Assembly (NCBI GenBank): GCA_021621525.1
Contig: JAJVUU010000007.1
Span: 1 to 45,435, forward strand
Direction of reading: 5' to 3'
Length of the DNA stretch: 45,435 nucleotides
Source of the DNA: Caryophanales bacterium
Lineage (GTDB): Bacteria; Bacillota_I; Bacilli_A; RFN20; CAG-288
In this document: positions 22,898 to 31,480 of the stretch, in pieces
Position numbering within the stretch: the stretch's first letter is position 1
Layout of the letters: every line of letters begins with the position of its first letter
Translations under genes and position numbers: made by a program
Notes under the pieces: model-generated
What the model saw: only the letters and a program-made list of their open reading frames with translations
Database searches by the model: none
What the model was told of the DNA's origin: nothing

Positions 22898-25437
22898 AAG
22901 CTTCCACAGATGCCATCAGTCAGAAAGAACTGAAGCGAAGAGACTTCATTCTTCATGGTAACTTGTGGAAAGTCGTCTTCGTCATCGCTTTGCCTCTCTT
23001 CTTCTATTCCCTCTTCAATTATGCCTACTCCATCATAGATACCATCATGTGCTCGGGTCTGAGCAAGGAGGCACTCAATGCCGTGGGCGCTCTGAACCAG
23101 GCAAATAACATGATCTCGGCCATCGGCGGCGGACTTGGTGCGGGAGGTTCCATCCTCATCGCCAGGGAAATCGGCAAAGGAGATTATCGCAAAGCACAGA
23201 AATGGTCTTCGACGATTTTCTTCTATGTCTTCTGTATCGCTGCCTTGACGCTTGCCATAGTCCTTCCTTTGACGGTTCCTCTTCTTAAGATGCTCAACAT
23301 CGCCGAGGAATCCATCGCCATCGGAACACGCTACTTCATGGTATCTGTCTGTTCGAGCGCGGTGGTCATGATAAACACAATCTATCTCGGTGTCGAAAAG
23401 GCACATGGCTCCACTCTTCCCATCACCTTGCTGAACGTCGGTGTCGTCTTGATCAAGGTATCCTTGAATCTTCTCTTCATCTATGGCCTGAAGCTCAAGG
23501 ATATGATGTTTGTCTCCCTTGCCACATTGATAGCCAACAGTTCCTTGACCCTGTTTGTCCTGTGTCGTCTGTTTTTTACGAAGTATGTCTTCCGTTTCCG
23601 CTTCAGGGATATTTCCTTCCATTCCGGATCCTTGAAGAAGGTGACGCTTATCTCCTTTCCGATCTTCTTAGGAAAATTCATCTTTTCCCTCGGAAAGGTC
23701 GTCATCAACGGCATGGCCAAGGAGTTCGGAGGCGACGTCGTAGGAGCCCTGGGTGTTTCAAACAACATGGGTGGTGCGGTGACAAACCCGCTATCCTCCA
23801 TCGAGGACTCCTCTTCGAGCATCATCTCCCAGAACCTCGGTGCAAGACAGACAAGGAGAGCGATTTCCACTTTCTATGTAGGGCTCATCTATTCCCTGGG
23901 CATCGCCATCGTCGGCGTCGTCCTTGTGACGATTTTTGATAAGCCTATCACAATGTTCTTTGCCAGAAGCGCTGAGAATGTCGAGGAATACGCTGCCCAT
24001 ATCTCACAGGTGTTCTTCTTTGAAAAGATGGGCATCATCACCCTTGCCATCAACTCGGCCGTCCTTGGCTTGCTATACGGGTTTGGCAAGACGAAGGTTG
24101 CCTCTTTGATGAACATCGCCAGGGTGTTCGTCTTCCGTATTCCGTCCTTCCTCATCTGCAATGCGATCAGCAAAAGCGGAGTCATCCTGCCGGATGGGAA
24201 ACCGATGGACGGATTCATGTGTGCGGGCATCTCCATGGGTGTCAGCAATATCTGTATCGGCCTTGTTGCCTTAGTCGTTGTCATTTACGAGATTGTGAAG
24301 ATTCGAGAACGGTTGAAAATCCAGGAGGAAAGTATGAGTCTGAACGCTGAAGAAACGAAGAAGGTGGATGGGTTTGTTCTTTCCTTCTTGAAGGAATACA
24401 AACCTTATAAAGATGGTATCTGGTGCTATGAGGATGGTGTCGTCCTCAATGGTGCATTCTCTCTTTACCGGGTCACCGGGAAGAAGGAATATCTTGATTT
24501 CTGCATCGATTATTTCGATACGCACATCATGGAAGACGGCTCCCTGCAGGGGTTTGACAAGAACAATCACAATCTTGACGACCTCGAACCTGGCTATACC
24601 CTCTTCCAGCTTGACAAGATCCATCACGAAGAAAAATACGACAAAGCTCTTTCTAGGATGGCAGAACAGTTTGATATCCAGACGAGACTGAAAAGCGGAG
24701 CCTTTATCCATAAGGAACGCTATCCTGGACAGCTGTGGCTGGACGGGCTCTTCATGGCAAGTCCGTTTTATGCCCTCCATGCTGTTTCGAAACATTCGTC
24801 AGAGATGATCAAGGATATCAGAGAACAGTTCGAGAATGTCGAAAGATTCAACTATGATCCTCAAGATCATCAGTATTATCATTGCTATGATGAGAACAGG
24901 ACTATGCAATGGGCAGATAAGGATACGGGAAGAAGCCCGAATGTATGGCTTAGAAGCGTCGGCTGGCTAGCCATGGCGGATTGTGACGTCTACCAGGTTG
25001 TACAGGACAACGTGGTCGGGCGTCTGACGGCTGGCTTCTATAAGAAGCAGCTGAAGAAAGTCCTTGCTTCCCTGAAGCCTTATCAGGATCCTACGACACA
25101 TATGTTCTATGACCTGCCGCTTCTTAAGGATGTCAAGGACAATTATCTGGAGACGAGCGGAAGCCTGATGCTTGCCTATGGCTATCTCAAAGGCTCCAGG
25201 CTGAAGATGATCGACTACCAGGAAAGGAAGGAAGGATGCCTGATTTTTGAAGGCGTGGTCAGAAACTTCCTTCATGACGGACACCTGAAGAATATCTGCA
25301 AGGTTTCCGGACTGGACAATGAAAGAAGAGACGGCAGCGTGGAATACTATCTTTCCGAACCTGTCGTCGATGATGATAGCAAGGGGGTGGGCCCCTTCAT
25401 GATGGCCTACTCTGAATATCTTGCAATGCCTGATTGA
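22894..25437 (+). CDS. MATE transporter fused to GH105 hydrolase
   Basis: An 847-residue two-domain protein. Residues 1 to about 470 are a complete MATE-family transporter with about 12 membrane segments (LPLFFYSLFNYAYSIIDTIM, GAGGSILIAREIGKG). Residues 481-847 (367 residues) are a complete GH105 unsaturated rhamnogalacturonyl hydrolase: GAFIHKERYPGQLWLDGLFMASPFYA with D617 as likely catalytic acid, WLRSVGW, then TSGSLMLAYGYL and GVGPFMMAYSE. Both halves have the normal length of stand-alone proteins. M481 (ATG 24334) is preceded by AGGAGG (24323-24328) at ideal spacing, so the hydrolase may also be made separately. The fused form would tether the hydrolase to the inner face of the membrane. 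What the MATE part moves is unknown; most known members export drugs or metabolites using H+ or Na+. Confidence 0.88.
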   Translation: MKASTDAISQKELKRRDFILHGNLWKVVFVIALPLFFYSLFNYAYSIIDTIMCSGLSKEALNAVGALNQANNMISAIGGGLGAGGSILIAREIGKGDYRKAQKWSSTIFFYVFCIAALTLAIVLPLTVPLLKMLNIAEESIAIGTRYFMVSVCSSAVVMINTIYLGVEKAHGSTLPITLLNVGVVLIKVSLNLLFIYGLKLKDMMFVSLATLIANSSLTLFVLCRLFFTKYVFRFRFRDISFHSGSLKKVTLISFPIFLGKFIFSLGKVVINGMAKEFGGDVVGALGVSNNMGGAVTNPLSSIEDSSSSIISQNLGARQTRRAISTFYVGLIYSLGIAIVGVVLVTIFDKPITMFFARSAENVEEYAAHISQVFFFEKMGIITLAINSAVLGLLYGFGKTKVASLMNIARVFVFRIPSFLICNAISKSGVILPDGKPMDGFMCAGISMGVSNICIGLVALVVVIYEIVKIRERLKIQEESMSLNAEETKKVDGFVLSFLKEYKPYKDGIWCYEDGVVLNGAFSLYRVTGKKEYLDFCIDYFDTHIMEDGSLQGFDKNNHNLDDLEPGYTLFQLDKIHHEEKYDKALSRMAEQFDIQTRLKSGAFIHKERYPGQLWLDGLFMASPFYALHAVSKHSSEMIKDIREQFENVERFNYDPQDHQYYHCYDENRTMQWADKDTGRSPNVWLRSVGWLAMADCDVYQVVQDNVVGRLTAGFYKKQLKKVLASLKPYQDPTTHMFYDLPLLKDVKDNYLETSGSLMLAYGYLKGSRLKMIDYQERKEGCLIFEGVVRNFLHDGHLKNICKVSGLDNERRDGSVEYYLSEPVVDDDSKGVGPFMMAYSEYLAMPD
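24323..24336 (+). promoter_or_regulatory. Internal ribosome binding site and start for the GH105 part
   Basis: AGGAGG (24323-24328), five bases, then an in-frame ATG (24334-24336) at the junction between the MATE and GH105 domains. It is as strong as the ribosome binding sites of true starts in this window. Confidence 0.65.
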
Positions 25438-25465
25438 TTGCCATATAAAGGGGGAACTTAACACT

Positions 25466-26938
25466 ATGGAAAATCTAGAAATCTTATCGAAGAAGAATCA
25501 TGAAAAGAAGACGGCGCCGGTCAAGATCATGCAGTTCGGAGAAGGAAACTTCCTTCGTGCATTCGTCGATTGGCTCATTCAGAAGATGAATGATTCCGGA
25601 AAATATACCGGACATGTCGTCGTCGTCCAGCCTCTTCCCATGGGAAGGGTCGAAGATCTCGCCAAGCAGGACGGACTCTATACGCTCATCCTTCAGGGTA
25701 TCAACGAGGAAGGAAAGGCAGTCAAGGAACATGAGATCATCGATGTGCTTGACGATTTCGTCAATCCTTATGCAGACTATGAGAAATATCTGAAATATGC
25801 TTCTTCCAAGGACTTGGAAGTCATTGTCTCCAACACCACGGAGGCAGGAATCGCCTATTGCGAAGATGATACGAAGATCAATCTCGACCATCAGACACCT
25901 ACTTCCTATCCTGGAAAGGTCCTTGCCCTTCTCAAGAGAAGATATGACACTCTTGGAAAGGACTATCCGCTCTGCCTGATACCTTGCGAACTTATCGATG
26001 ACAACGGTGACAAGCTCAAGGAAGTCCTCCTTCGCCTTGCCAAGGAAAGAAAGATGGAAGAAGGCTTCATCGAATACATCGACAAGGAATGCCATTATAC
26101 CTCCACCTTGGTCGACAGAATCGTTCCCGGTTTCCCAAGGGATGAGTTTTCTGACCTTTGCAAGGAGTATGGCTATATCGACAACAACATGGTCAAGGGT
26201 GAGTATTTCCACCTCTATGTCTTAAAAGCGGAAGCAACCATCGAAAAGAAGTTCCCTGTCCATCAGGTCGGCCTTCATGCCATCTATGTTCCGGATGTCC
26301 ATCCTTATAAGCAAAGAAAAGTCCGCATCCTCAATGGTACGCATACCACGCTTGTCCCTGTTTCCTATCTTGCGGGATTCAATGAAGTCAGGGAGTCTCT
26401 CCTTGATGAAAACATCAGCAAGTTCATCCTGGGTGAACAGAAGGAAGAAATCGTTCCGACAGTCACGACCAAGGATGCCCAGAAGTTTGCCGATGATGTC
26501 CTTCAGAGATTCCTCAATCCGTATGTCCACCATCAGCTGATGTCTATCGCCTTGAACTCTATTTCCAAATTCAAGGAAAGAGACTTGCCGACGATGCTCG
26601 ATGATTTTGAAAAAGGACTCGTTCCGTCCCATATGTGCTTTGCCTTCGCTTCCCTGATCCGCTTCTATCGTGGATACAGAGTCGTCGATGGAAAGAAAGA
26701 GGAAATCAAGCTTGCCGACACGGCTTCCTATATCGAAGAATTCAAGAAGCTGTGGGAGAAGTATGATGCCGATAAGGATGTATCCAGCCTTGTCCATGCC
26801 GTCATGAGTGAGAAGGCTTTCTGGGACAGGGATCTGACCTCCGTCAAAGGCTTTGAGGATGAAGTCACCAAGTGGCTGACCATCATCCTTGAAAGTCCTT
26901 CCCAGATGGATGCCATCAAGACCTTCTTAGGAAAGTAA
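25466..26938 (+). CDS. uxaB: Tagaturonate reductase (altronate oxidoreductase)
   Basis: A 490-residue member of the mannitol dehydrogenase family, reducing D-tagaturonate to D-altronate with NADH. The N-terminal Rossmann segment KIMQFGEGNFLRAFVDWLI and the NTTEAGI motif match UxaB. The catalytic Lys region is in KVRILNGTHT. The open frame runs from 25421, but ATG 25466 is chosen because AAAGGGGG precedes it and because the protein then aligns with the family. Second step of the galacturonate branch, followed six bases later by uxaA. Confidence 0.93.
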   Translation: MENLEILSKKNHEKKTAPVKIMQFGEGNFLRAFVDWLIQKMNDSGKYTGHVVVVQPLPMGRVEDLAKQDGLYTLILQGINEEGKAVKEHEIIDVLDDFVNPYADYEKYLKYASSKDLEVIVSNTTEAGIAYCEDDTKINLDHQTPTSYPGKVLALLKRRYDTLGKDYPLCLIPCELIDDNGDKLKEVLLRLAKERKMEEGFIEYIDKECHYTSTLVDRIVPGFPRDEFSDLCKEYGYIDNNMVKGEYFHLYVLKAEATIEKKFPVHQVGLHAIYVPDVHPYKQRKVRILNGTHTTLVPVSYLAGFNEVRESLLDENISKFILGEQKEEIVPTVTTKDAQKFADDVLQRFLNPYVHHQLMSIALNSISKFKERDLPTMLDDFEKGLVPSHMCFAFASLIRFYRGYRVVDGKKEEIKLADTASYIEEFKKLWEKYDADKDVSSLVHAVMSEKAFWDRDLTSVKGFEDEVTKWLTIILESPSQMDAIKTFLGK

Positions 26939-26943
26939 ATGCC

Positions 26944-28416
26944 ATGAACGACTTCATCAAGATCAATCCCAAGGATGATGTCATCGTTCTTCTCAAGGAT
27001 TTCAGGAAAGGGGATGTCGTAAATGGCATCACCCTTCTTGATGATGTCAGGATGGGCCACAAGGTTGCCATCCATGACATGGAAAAAGGACATCATCTCA
27101 TCAAATACGGCAATGTCATCGGCGTATTGAGCCAGGATGTGAAGAAAGGAAACTGGATTCATTCCCACAACCTCGTGACATCCTTAAGTGAAGGTGAACC
27201 CGTCTATACCTACTGCAAACATCTTCCTGAACTTCCCGCTTCCAGCAAGAAGACCTGGAAAGGCTATCTCAGGGAAGATGGAAGGGCTGGAACAAGAAAC
27301 GACCTGTATCTTCTTCCGACGGTCGGCTGCATCAACAACATATTGGAGGATATCAAGGAAGCTTTCCTTCAAAGACATCCGGAGATGAAGGGAAGAGTCA
27401 AGGTTCTTTCTCATCCCTATGGCTGTTCCCAGCTTGGGGATGACCTGAAAAACACGGCTATGATCCTATCCGGACTTGCCCACAATCCGAATGCCGGAGG
27501 TGTCCTCATCGTCGGCCTGGGGTGTGAAAACAACCGCATGCCAGACTTCCTGAAGCTCCTTGGAAAGGTGGACGAAAAGAGGGTGAAGCACTATCTCTGT
27601 CAAGAGCAGAAAGATGAGATTTCCTATGGTTTGAACCTGGCTGAGGAAATCTATGCCGTCATGAAGGAAGATAAGAGGACAGAGCTTCCCTTGAGCAAGA
27701 TCACCCTAGGGCTGAAGTGCGGAGGAAGCGACGGCTTTTCCGGATTGACAGCCAATCCTCTTGTCGGTCTTGTCTCTGACGTCATCGGTGCAAGCGGAGG
27801 AAAAGTGGCCCTGACCGAAGTCCCCGAAATGTTCGGAGCCGAGCAAATGCTGATGAACCGTGCCAAGGATGAAGAGACATTCCATAAAGTCGTATCCTTG
27901 ATTGAGAATTTCAAGGAATATTACGCAAGAAACAATCAACCATGCTATGAAAATCCTTCTCCTGGAAACAAAGATGGAGGAATCACGACCTTGGAAGAGA
28001 AATCCAATGGCTGCGTGTTGAAAGGCGGAGACCTGGAGATCGATGATGTCCTTGATGTCGGTCAAGGCATCAAGAAGGAAAACCTGACGCTTGTCAACGG
28101 ACCTGGAAACGATCTCGTTGCTTCCACCAATCTTGTCAGCGCTGGCTGCAACATCATGTTTTTTACCACGGGCAGGGGAACCCCCTTCGGATCGCTGATT
28201 CCGACCATCAAGGTGGGTACGCAACATTGCGTTTCTCACTTTAAAGAGGATTGGATTGATTTTGATGGTGGTAAAATGTTGGATGAAGATATTTACAAGG
28301 TCAGGGATGAGCTTCTCGACCTTCTTGTCGCCGTCGCCTCCGGTGAAGTCAAAGCCAAGGCAGAACGAACTGACAGAGGTCTGGTTGCCATCTTCAAGAC
28401 CGGTGTAACCTTATAG
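26944..28416 (+). CDS. uxaA: Altronate dehydratase
   Basis: A 490-residue dehydratase converting D-altronate to 2-keto-3-deoxygluconate. The N-terminal SAF domain (about 1-95) is followed by the UxaA/GarD catalytic part with GRAGTRNDLYLLPTVGCINN, HPYGCSQLGDD, GCENNRMP, LKCGGSDGFSGLTANPLVG and TTGRGTPFGS. These contain the conserved cysteines and histidines of this iron-dependent family. Between uxaB (5-base gap) and uxaC (13-base gap). Confidence 0.95.
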   Translation: MNDFIKINPKDDVIVLLKDFRKGDVVNGITLLDDVRMGHKVAIHDMEKGHHLIKYGNVIGVLSQDVKKGNWIHSHNLVTSLSEGEPVYTYCKHLPELPASSKKTWKGYLREDGRAGTRNDLYLLPTVGCINNILEDIKEAFLQRHPEMKGRVKVLSHPYGCSQLGDDLKNTAMILSGLAHNPNAGGVLIVGLGCENNRMPDFLKLLGKVDEKRVKHYLCQEQKDEISYGLNLAEEIYAVMKEDKRTELPLSKITLGLKCGGSDGFSGLTANPLVGLVSDVIGASGGKVALTEVPEMFGAEQMLMNRAKDEETFHKVVSLIENFKEYYARNNQPCYENPSPGNKDGGITTLEEKSNGCVLKGGDLEIDDVLDVGQGIKKENLTLVNGPGNDLVASTNLVSAGCNIMFFTTGRGTPFGSLIPTIKVGTQHCVSHFKEDWIDFDGGKMLDEDIYKVRDELLDLLVAVASGEVKAKAERTDRGLVAIFKTGVTL

Positions 28417-28429
28417 GAGAGAATACCAA

Positions 28430-29833
28430 ATGAAAGAATTCTTAGGAGACGATTTTCTTCTTGATTCCGACCTGGCCAAGAAGCTCTACAACGAGCATGC
28501 CAGGAAGATGCCGATTTTCGATTTCCATTGCCACCTTGTTCCGGAACAGATTGCTACGGACTATCATTTCAAGTCCATCACGGAAGCATGGCTTGGTGCC
28601 AACGGATATGGTGACCACTATAAATGGAGACTTCTCCGTGAGATGGGAGTCGAAGAAGACTACATCACCGGAAACAAGTCCGATTGGGAAAAGTTTGAGA
28701 AATATGCTGAATGCATGCCTTATTTCATCGGCAATCCGATCTATGAGTGGACACATCTTGAACTGAAGACCTATTTTGGTATCACCAAACCTCTTTCCAA
28801 GGCTACGGCCAAGGAAATCTATGCTGAATGCAACGAGAAGCTGAAGACCCTTTCGGCAAGAAAGATGATGGAACTCAACAACGTTGCAACCGTCTATACC
28901 ACCGACGATCCTGTCGATGATCTCCATTGGCATGAGATGATGGCCAAAGATACGACTCTCAAGACCAAGGTCTTCCCTGCCTGGAGACCGGACAAGGCCA
29001 TCAACATCGAACGTGTCACCTTCCTTCCTTGGTTTGACAAGCTTGAGAAAGTTGCCGGCAAGAAGATCACGGACCTCAAAGGCTTCCTGGAAGCCCTCGA
29101 TGAGAGACTCAAGTTCTTCGTCGACCATGGCTGCACGGCAAGCGACCATGCCTTGGATGTCCTTCATTTCAAGAAGGCCAGCTATGAAGAAGCAAATGCC
29201 GTCTTCCAGAAGGGTCTCAAGGGCGAGGAAATCTCCTTTGAGGAGCAGGATATCTACAAGGGATATCTGATGCTTCACCTTGGAAGACAATATCATAAGT
29301 ACAACATGGTCCAGGAATATCATATCGGTGCCTTGAGAGACAACTCCAAGCGCAATTATGCCAAGATGGGAGCCGATACCGGATTCGATGCCGTCGAGGA
29401 CAAGGATTTTGCTGAAAAGCTTTCCGCTCTTCTCAATGCCCTCGATGAGACCGACGAACTTCCCAAGACTGTTCTCTTCACTCTCAACGAGAAGGACTAT
29501 ATCGTCCTTGCCACACTGAAGAACTGCTTCCAGGGCGGCATGAAGGGCAAGATCCAGCTCGGTACGGCCTGGTGGTTCAACGATCACTTCGATGGCATGG
29601 AAGCCCAGATGAAGAAGCTTTCTGCCGATGGCCTCATTTCCTGCTTCATCGGTATGCTCACCGACAGCAGATCCTTCCTGAGCTATCCGAGACATGATTA
29701 CTTCAGAAGGGAAATGTGCAACTTCCTTGCCAATCTCGTCCTTGCCGGAAGATATCCTCTTGATGAGGAGACTCTTGGCAAGATCGTCGAAGACATCTCC
29801 TACAACAACGCCTTGAACTACTTCAAGAGATAA
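28430..29833 (+). CDS. uxaC: Uronate isomerase
   Basis: A 467-residue amidohydrolase-fold isomerase, D-galacturonate to D-tagaturonate (and D-glucuronate to D-fructuronate). The N-terminal metal motif FDFHCHL (about residues 27-33) and the C-terminal SYPRHDYFRREMCNFL are diagnostic, as is the usual length of about 470. GGAGAG precedes ATG 28430. Last gene of operon A, followed by a terminator; gene order uxaB-uxaA-uxaC. Confidence 0.97.
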   Translation: MKEFLGDDFLLDSDLAKKLYNEHARKMPIFDFHCHLVPEQIATDYHFKSITEAWLGANGYGDHYKWRLLREMGVEEDYITGNKSDWEKFEKYAECMPYFIGNPIYEWTHLELKTYFGITKPLSKATAKEIYAECNEKLKTLSARKMMELNNVATVYTTDDPVDDLHWHEMMAKDTTLKTKVFPAWRPDKAINIERVTFLPWFDKLEKVAGKKITDLKGFLEALDERLKFFVDHGCTASDHALDVLHFKKASYEEANAVFQKGLKGEEISFEEQDIYKGYLMLHLGRQYHKYNMVQEYHIGALRDNSKRNYAKMGADTGFDAVEDKDFAEKLSALLNALDETDELPKTVLFTLNEKDYIVLATLKNCFQGGMKGKIQLGTAWWFNDHFDGMEAQMKKLSADGLISCFIGMLTDSRSFLSYPRHDYFRREMCNFLANLVLAGRYPLDEETLGKIVEDISYNNALNYFKR

Positions 29834-29849
29834 TCAAACGACATGATCG

Positions 29850-29890
29850 ACCGCTTCCTTCCTTTGTGTGGGAGGCGGTTTTTGTTTTTT
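29850..29890 (+). terminator. Terminator of operon A
   Basis: ACCGCTTCC (29850-29858) pairs with GGAGGCGGT (29871-29879) with one G-U pair, followed by TTTTGTTTTTT. Confidence 0.88.
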
Positions 29891-30096
29891 GATGACATTT
29901 CATGGTATTCTGTAAAATTGCCTTTTCTTTCCATTGTGTTGAAAAACAAGGCTTCTTCTTTCCGCTGTGTTTCTTATGCCGGTTTGCTAGAATGGAGCCA
30001 ACAGGGATATCTCATCTCCTTCACAGAAACATCTGTTGCAGTGTATATAAGACTTCAGGGGCGGCGTAGAAAAAGGAACTTCAAAAGGAGGAACAG

Positions 30097-30431
30097 ATGA
30101 TGTTGAAAAAATTACGAAAGATGATTCTTCCATGTATCCTACTATCTATGGTTGGGACGTCAAATACGAAGAATGCGACATTTGTCACTCATGAAGCCAG
30201 GACAAGGATGTCGTAAAATTTGCTTTTTGGTTTATAGTTCATATAGTAAAAATGTTACAGCTGATGTCATTGGGGGCTGGGAAAGTCTCTATTGAAGTAA
30301 AGAACTTTGAATCTGGAAGCAAGGTTACAAGTGGCAGTTCTTCTGCACCGCTCTATATTTAAGCTGACACATTATTTGATAAAAATAAATATTTCCGTTA
30401 TGTAGTGTTCAAAAGTCTATTGTATCGATGA
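30097..30431 (+). pseudogene. Degraded small secreted protein
   Basis: A strong AAAAGGAGG precedes ATG 30097, which opens a signal-peptide-like start (MLKKLRKMILPCILLSMVG) but stops at 30214-30216 after 39 codons. Downstream, coding-like stretches continue in other frames (YSSYSKNVTADVIGGWESLY, then EVKNFESGSKVTSG and ADTLFDKNKYFRYVVF), separated by stops. This looks like a secreted protein gene of about 110 codons that has decayed through at least two frameshifts and a stop. A functional 39-residue peptide cannot be ruled out. No family is recognised. It fills most of the gap between operon A and the pectinesterase gene. Confidence 0.5.
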
Positions 30432-30445
30432 GGATTTACTAATAT

Positions 30446-30475
30446 GAAAAAACTGTCTAATCGGACAGGCTTTTT
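30446..30475 (-). terminator. Terminator of the pectinesterase gene
   Basis: On the minus strand CTGTC (30468-30464) and GACAG (30457-30453) form a stem followed by TTTTTT. The stem overlaps the end of the coding region. An AAAAA/TTTTT flank makes it usable in both directions. Confidence 0.6.
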
Positions 30476-31425
30476 CTTAAGGCAAGGACTGCATCCGTAT
30501 ATCTTGATGGAAGGACGTCTTCCGCCTTATTATGTATCCAATCGACACGACCTTCCTTGAAAGGATACTCTTCGAATCTTGCTGTACGCTTTCTATCGAC
30601 ATCTGACCAATCGTGGAAACCGAGAAAAGAAATATGAGAACCATAATTGCAGTAAGCAAAGACTGCCTTTCCATAGTCGCGCCATGGGCGTGCTAGGAAG
30701 ATGGTTTTCTCTTCGACTCCCTTTTCACATGAAAATCTGCATTGGTAGAACAGGTATCCGAAGTCATCCTTGAGGGAGTGGGAGGGTGCGACGACATAGG
30801 ATTTCCCTCTCTTGTCGGCGATGGTGACGAGGTTGCAGTTGTCAAAGACGGCTCTTCCTGCACCGAAGATGAAGTCGACGCTTCCCTTGATGGCGCAATG
30901 GCTGAAATAGTTGCTTGCATTGCCATCGAAATACCTCTCGTCCTGTGGAAGAAAGTCGATGTATCTGGTACAGAGGTCATCAGGAAGGGGACCGACAAAG
31001 AGGGTATCCTGGGTGGAGACGAGCGTGCAATCTGAAAAGATGTTGTCGTCTCCATATACGCCTAAGGCTACCTCCTGTCCTTTGGTTTCAGGAGAGCCTG
31101 CATCGTTTTCGATGAATAGGTTCTCAAAGATGTTGTGACTGCCTGTCACCTTCAAGGCAGCGGTCTTCCATGTGGTAAGCTCTTCTCCCTTGTCATCCTT
31201 CATCTTGGCATAAAGGGAGCTGACTAGCCTCTTTCCACGGGCGATGACATGGAAGTTGGAAAAGGGGAATTTGAGATTTCCTCTTTCGATGCCTTCTTTA
31301 TCTATATATATGGTATAGGGAGTAATCTTGTCTTCTTTGCGGATGGATGCACATAAGGCAATCAGATTGGCATAGGAATCGACGTGAAGCTCTTTGCTTC
31401 CCAGGAAGAATTTGTTTGAAATCAT
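30457..31425 (-). CDS. Pectin methylesterase (CE8)
   Basis: A 322-residue right-handed beta-helix esterase that removes methyl groups from homogalacturonan. Visible are STQDTLFVG (family GxQDTL), KGSVDFIFGAGRAVFDNC with the catalytic Asp, and ARPWRDYGKAVFAYCNYG with the active-site Arg. There is no signal peptide, so it must act on imported oligosaccharides. The open frame extends to 31491, overlapping the divergent gene. ATG 31425 is the better start because AGAAGGA precedes it and the protein then begins at the first family strand. It is divergent from the TIM-barrel gene with 55 bases between. Confidence 0.88.
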   Translation of the reverse strand: MISNKFFLGSKELHVDSYANLIALCASIRKEDKITPYTIYIDKEGIERGNLKFPFSNFHVIARGKRLVSSLYAKMKDDKGEELTTWKTAALKVTGSHNIFENLFIENDAGSPETKGQEVALGVYGDDNIFSDCTLVSTQDTLFVGPLPDDLCTRYIDFLPQDERYFDGNASNYFSHCAIKGSVDFIFGAGRAVFDNCNLVTIADKRGKSYVVAPSHSLKDDFGYLFYQCRFSCEKGVEEKTIFLARPWRDYGKAVFAYCNYGSHISFLGFHDWSDVDRKRTARFEEYPFKEGRVDWIHNKAEDVLPSRYTDAVLALRKSLSD

Positions 31426-31449
31426 GTCATAGTCCTTCTTTCTGGTATT

Positions 31450-31455
31450 ATTATA
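31450..31455 (-). promoter_or_regulatory. -10 element of the pectinesterase gene
   Basis: TATAAT on the minus strand, about 25 bases upstream of ATG 31425, inside the 55-base divergent gap. The -35 is weak. Confidence 0.4.
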
Positions 31456-31480
31456 GATATAGAAAGCGAGAAATTGATAT

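Noticed and set aside
28442..29695. 417-codon antisense open frame opposite uxaC
   Set aside because: It lies wholly inside the strongly supported uxaC gene, has no ribosome binding site or recognisable domain, and its composition mirrors the sense codons. It is a shadow frame.
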